Of a stretch of 55,250 nt of DNA, positions 54,110 to 55,250 are shown one piece after another. Position numbers and translations under genes: made by a program. The stretch is from the NCBI GenBank assembly GCA_009838845.1, contig VXRD01000019.1, positions 1-55,250 on the forward strand, written 5' to 3'. The DNA is from Gemmatimonadota bacterium (GTDB taxonomy: Bacteria; Latescibacterota; UBA2968). A model generated the notes under the pieces. The model was not told where the DNA came from and made no database searches. It was given only the letters and a program-made list of their open reading frames with translations. Position 1 is the stretch's first letter; each line of letters starts with the position of its first letter.

Positions 54110-54126
54110 TGGCACACATGTTGCAT
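54110..54126 (+). promoter_or_regulatory. Sigma-54 promoter (-24/-12)
   Basis: TTGGCACACATGTTGCATG contains the GG (54111-54112) and GC (54123-54124) elements exactly 10 bases apart and matches the TGGCAC-N5-TTGC consensus at every fixed position. Transcription would begin near 54136 and read into the receiver-AraC gene with a ~90-base leader. A sigma-54 activator must bind upstream; none is encoded in the window. Confidence 0.75.
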
Positions 54127-54226
54127 GTATCTGTTTAAGCAGTGGATAATCTGTTTTGAATCGTGTGGAAAGTCAGGCTCTAAGCCTCAAATATTTAGAC
54201 AGCATTTTATCGCACCGGAGAAAAAT

Positions 54227-54991
54227 ATGAACAAACAGAAAATACTGATTATAGATCGCGACCTCAGCATTCTATCGACCCTTGCAGGATTCCTGAGCGA
54301 TGAACCTTATGACATAAGTACGGCGGAAAATGGAAAAGAAGGGCTTAAAATTTTGAGACGAGAGAAGATTGATCTGGCTGTTGCTGAAAAAGATATAGCG
54401 GGTCTTGATGGGATCGCACTTTTGGAGCGCGTTGCAGCAGAGAAAATTCAGACAAACATCCTGATCATGGGAAGCGTTGTGCCTATGGAAGTAACGAAAG
54501 AAATACTCACAGCAGGTGCTGTGAGCGTATTGGATAAACCGATTGTGAAGGACAAATTTTTGGCAGAGGTAAAAACCTGTATCCTGCTGAATGAGGTGAG
54601 ATACAAGGTATCGCGGACCAGTGAAGCATCCCGTTCACTGCCCAGATCCTTTCAACGGCCATTGAACACTGGCCGGGAGAAGGTTTCGCAAGAGAAGTTG
54701 GCATCATTTTTGGAGGAGCATTACAGAAATCCAGACCTGAAATTTGAAGACCTCACGAACCATTTTAAGATCTCTCTATCGCAGGGTCATGCGCTGTTCA
54801 AAAAATATTTTGACAAGACCTTCCGTGAAAAACTGAGAGAGGTCAGAATAGCGCAGGCAGAGCACTTTTTAACGGGATCATCACTATTTATGTATGAAAT
54901 TGCACCCCTATGTGGGTATCGCGGATCAAATCGTTTCTCTGAGGATTTCAAGAGGATACATGGCATTTCTCCTACCCAGTACCGCAAATAA
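54227..54991 (+). CDS. Receiver-AraC response regulator with Glu at the phosphosite
   Basis: A 254-residue regulator. Residues 1-125 form a CheY-like receiver and ~150-254 an AraC-type double helix-turn-helix ending IAPLCGYRGSNRFSEDFKRI and SPTQYRK. In the receiver, the phospho-acceptor position is Glu54 (DLAVAEKDIAGLDG, where most have Asp), and the acidic pair at the N-terminus is only half kept (IDRD: Asp10 then Arg11). Lys in LDKPI remains. The domain is thus unlikely to be phosphorylated and may be constitutively active or controlled by another signal. The ATG has CCGGAGAAAAAT before it. A perfect sigma-54 promoter lies 100 bases upstream. Confidence 0.9.
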   Translation: MNKQKILIIDRDLSILSTLAGFLSDEPYDISTAENGKEGLKILRREKIDLAVAEKDIAGLDGIALLERVAAEKIQTNILIMGSVVPMEVTKEILTAGAVSVLDKPIVKDKFLAEVKTCILLNEVRYKVSRTSEASRSLPRSFQRPLNTGREKVSQEKLASFLEEHYRNPDLKFEDLTNHFKISLSQGHALFKKYFDKTFREKLREVRIAQAEHFLTGSSLFMYEIAPLCGYRGSNRFSEDFKRIHGISPTQYRK

Positions 54992-55089
54992 TTTATGCGT
55001 GGGGAAATTCAGGCGTTTTCGGAAGATGTCTGAGTTGAATGTTCATTTGCTTGGTCGAAATTCACTTTTAACAGTAGGCTGAATGAGTT

Positions 55090-55250
55090 ATGGCACATAG
55101 TGAAAAGATTGTAAAATTCAATGGCTATCCACAAAAAGATGTGTCTTTTGAAAACACAGAGGCGCGAGAAGCCCTCTCAACTTCGGGGATTGGTTTCCGG
55201 TTTGTGCGCTATTTCTTGCTCACCATTTTGTGTGTTGTGGGAAGCATGGT
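55090..55250 (+). CDS. Start of a membrane protein, cut by the window end
   Basis: An open frame from ATG 55090 to the window edge (53 codons, no stop). It reads MAHSEKIVKFNGYPQKD near the start and GIGFRFVRYFLLTILCVVGS near the end, the latter a likely membrane segment after a soluble tail of ~30 residues. The ribosome site is weak. The length and family cannot be determined from the visible part, although a short cytoplasmic tail followed by a membrane helix is common in polysaccharide-export, HlyD-type and sensor proteins. Confidence 0.5.
   Translation, partial: MAHSEKIVKFNGYPQKDVSFENTEAREALSTSGIGFRFVRYFLLTILCVVGSM

Overview
The window reads as a piece of a bacterial chromosome from an uncultured, polysaccharide-degrading lineage. 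The mix of many sulfatases, phytanoyl-CoA-dioxygenase-like (PhyH) oxygenases, xylose-isomerase-like TIM barrels, a cysteine-less MurA and scattered palindromic repeats resembles Candidatus Latescibacterota or related groups; this is recognition by gene content, not a phylogenetic result. The + strand carries a strong G-over-C skew even where genes lie on the minus strand, so + is probably the leading replication strand. No rRNA, tRNA or CRISPR array was seen.

1-19.5 kb, all on +: a catabolic locus for a sulfated, probably uronic-acid-containing polysaccharide. It holds six sulfatase-family genes (one with Thr at the nucleophile position), a cupin, a PhyH oxygenase, two sugar-isomerase-like TIM barrels, an MFS transporter and a secreted family-8 chondroitinase-type lyase with an intact catalytic tetrad. 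A minus-strand GH95 alpha-L-fucosidase (26.3-28.6 kb) fits the same diet. The locus is interrupted at 2.8-6.75 kb by a truncated MetE-like gene, a DUF262/DUF1524 (GmrSD-type) nuclease gene, a 37-codon remnant resembling the start of the cupin gene, and an AlbA_2/ATPase-like regulator gene. This looks like a small defence islet that landed inside the sugar locus.

19.7-31.6 kb: ClpP, a structured 240-bp intergenic element, a helicase-IV-like UvrD-family enzyme with C-terminal zinc fingers, an SDR and a two-subunit CoA-transferase. After GH95 come a Cys-rich membrane protein and a toxin-antitoxin patch, in which an orphan Phd-type antitoxin is followed by a VapC stump and a DUF433/DUF5615 pair on the opposite strand. 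A nucleotidyltransferase-like gene closes the region.

31.7-42.4 kb: housekeeping and envelope genes: larC, an M23 endopeptidase, rlmN, murA (Asp in place of the active-site Cys) and a CCA-adding enzyme. A compact + strand cluster follows with a secreted protein, a multi-pass membrane protein, a BpsA-like branched-polyamine synthase, a DUF2156 protein and a small lipoprotein.

42.4-55.25 kb: a minus-strand oligopeptide-type ABC transporter operon ending in a PhyH gene, then an RNase-H-fold protein, monomeric NADP isocitrate dehydrogenase and a YceI protein with a 14-bp minisatellite at its stop codon. The 668-bp gap after it holds a candidate minus-strand small RNA and a textbook sigma-54 promoter. 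That promoter drives a receiver-AraC regulator whose phospho-acceptor Asp is Glu. The final gene is cut by the window edge.

Six copies of one palindromic repeat (GTCATCGCGGC...GCCGCGATCCAG) and several GGGGCGACC-type hairpins sit between genes throughout. All assignments rest on motif recognition from the translated sequence; no searches were run.
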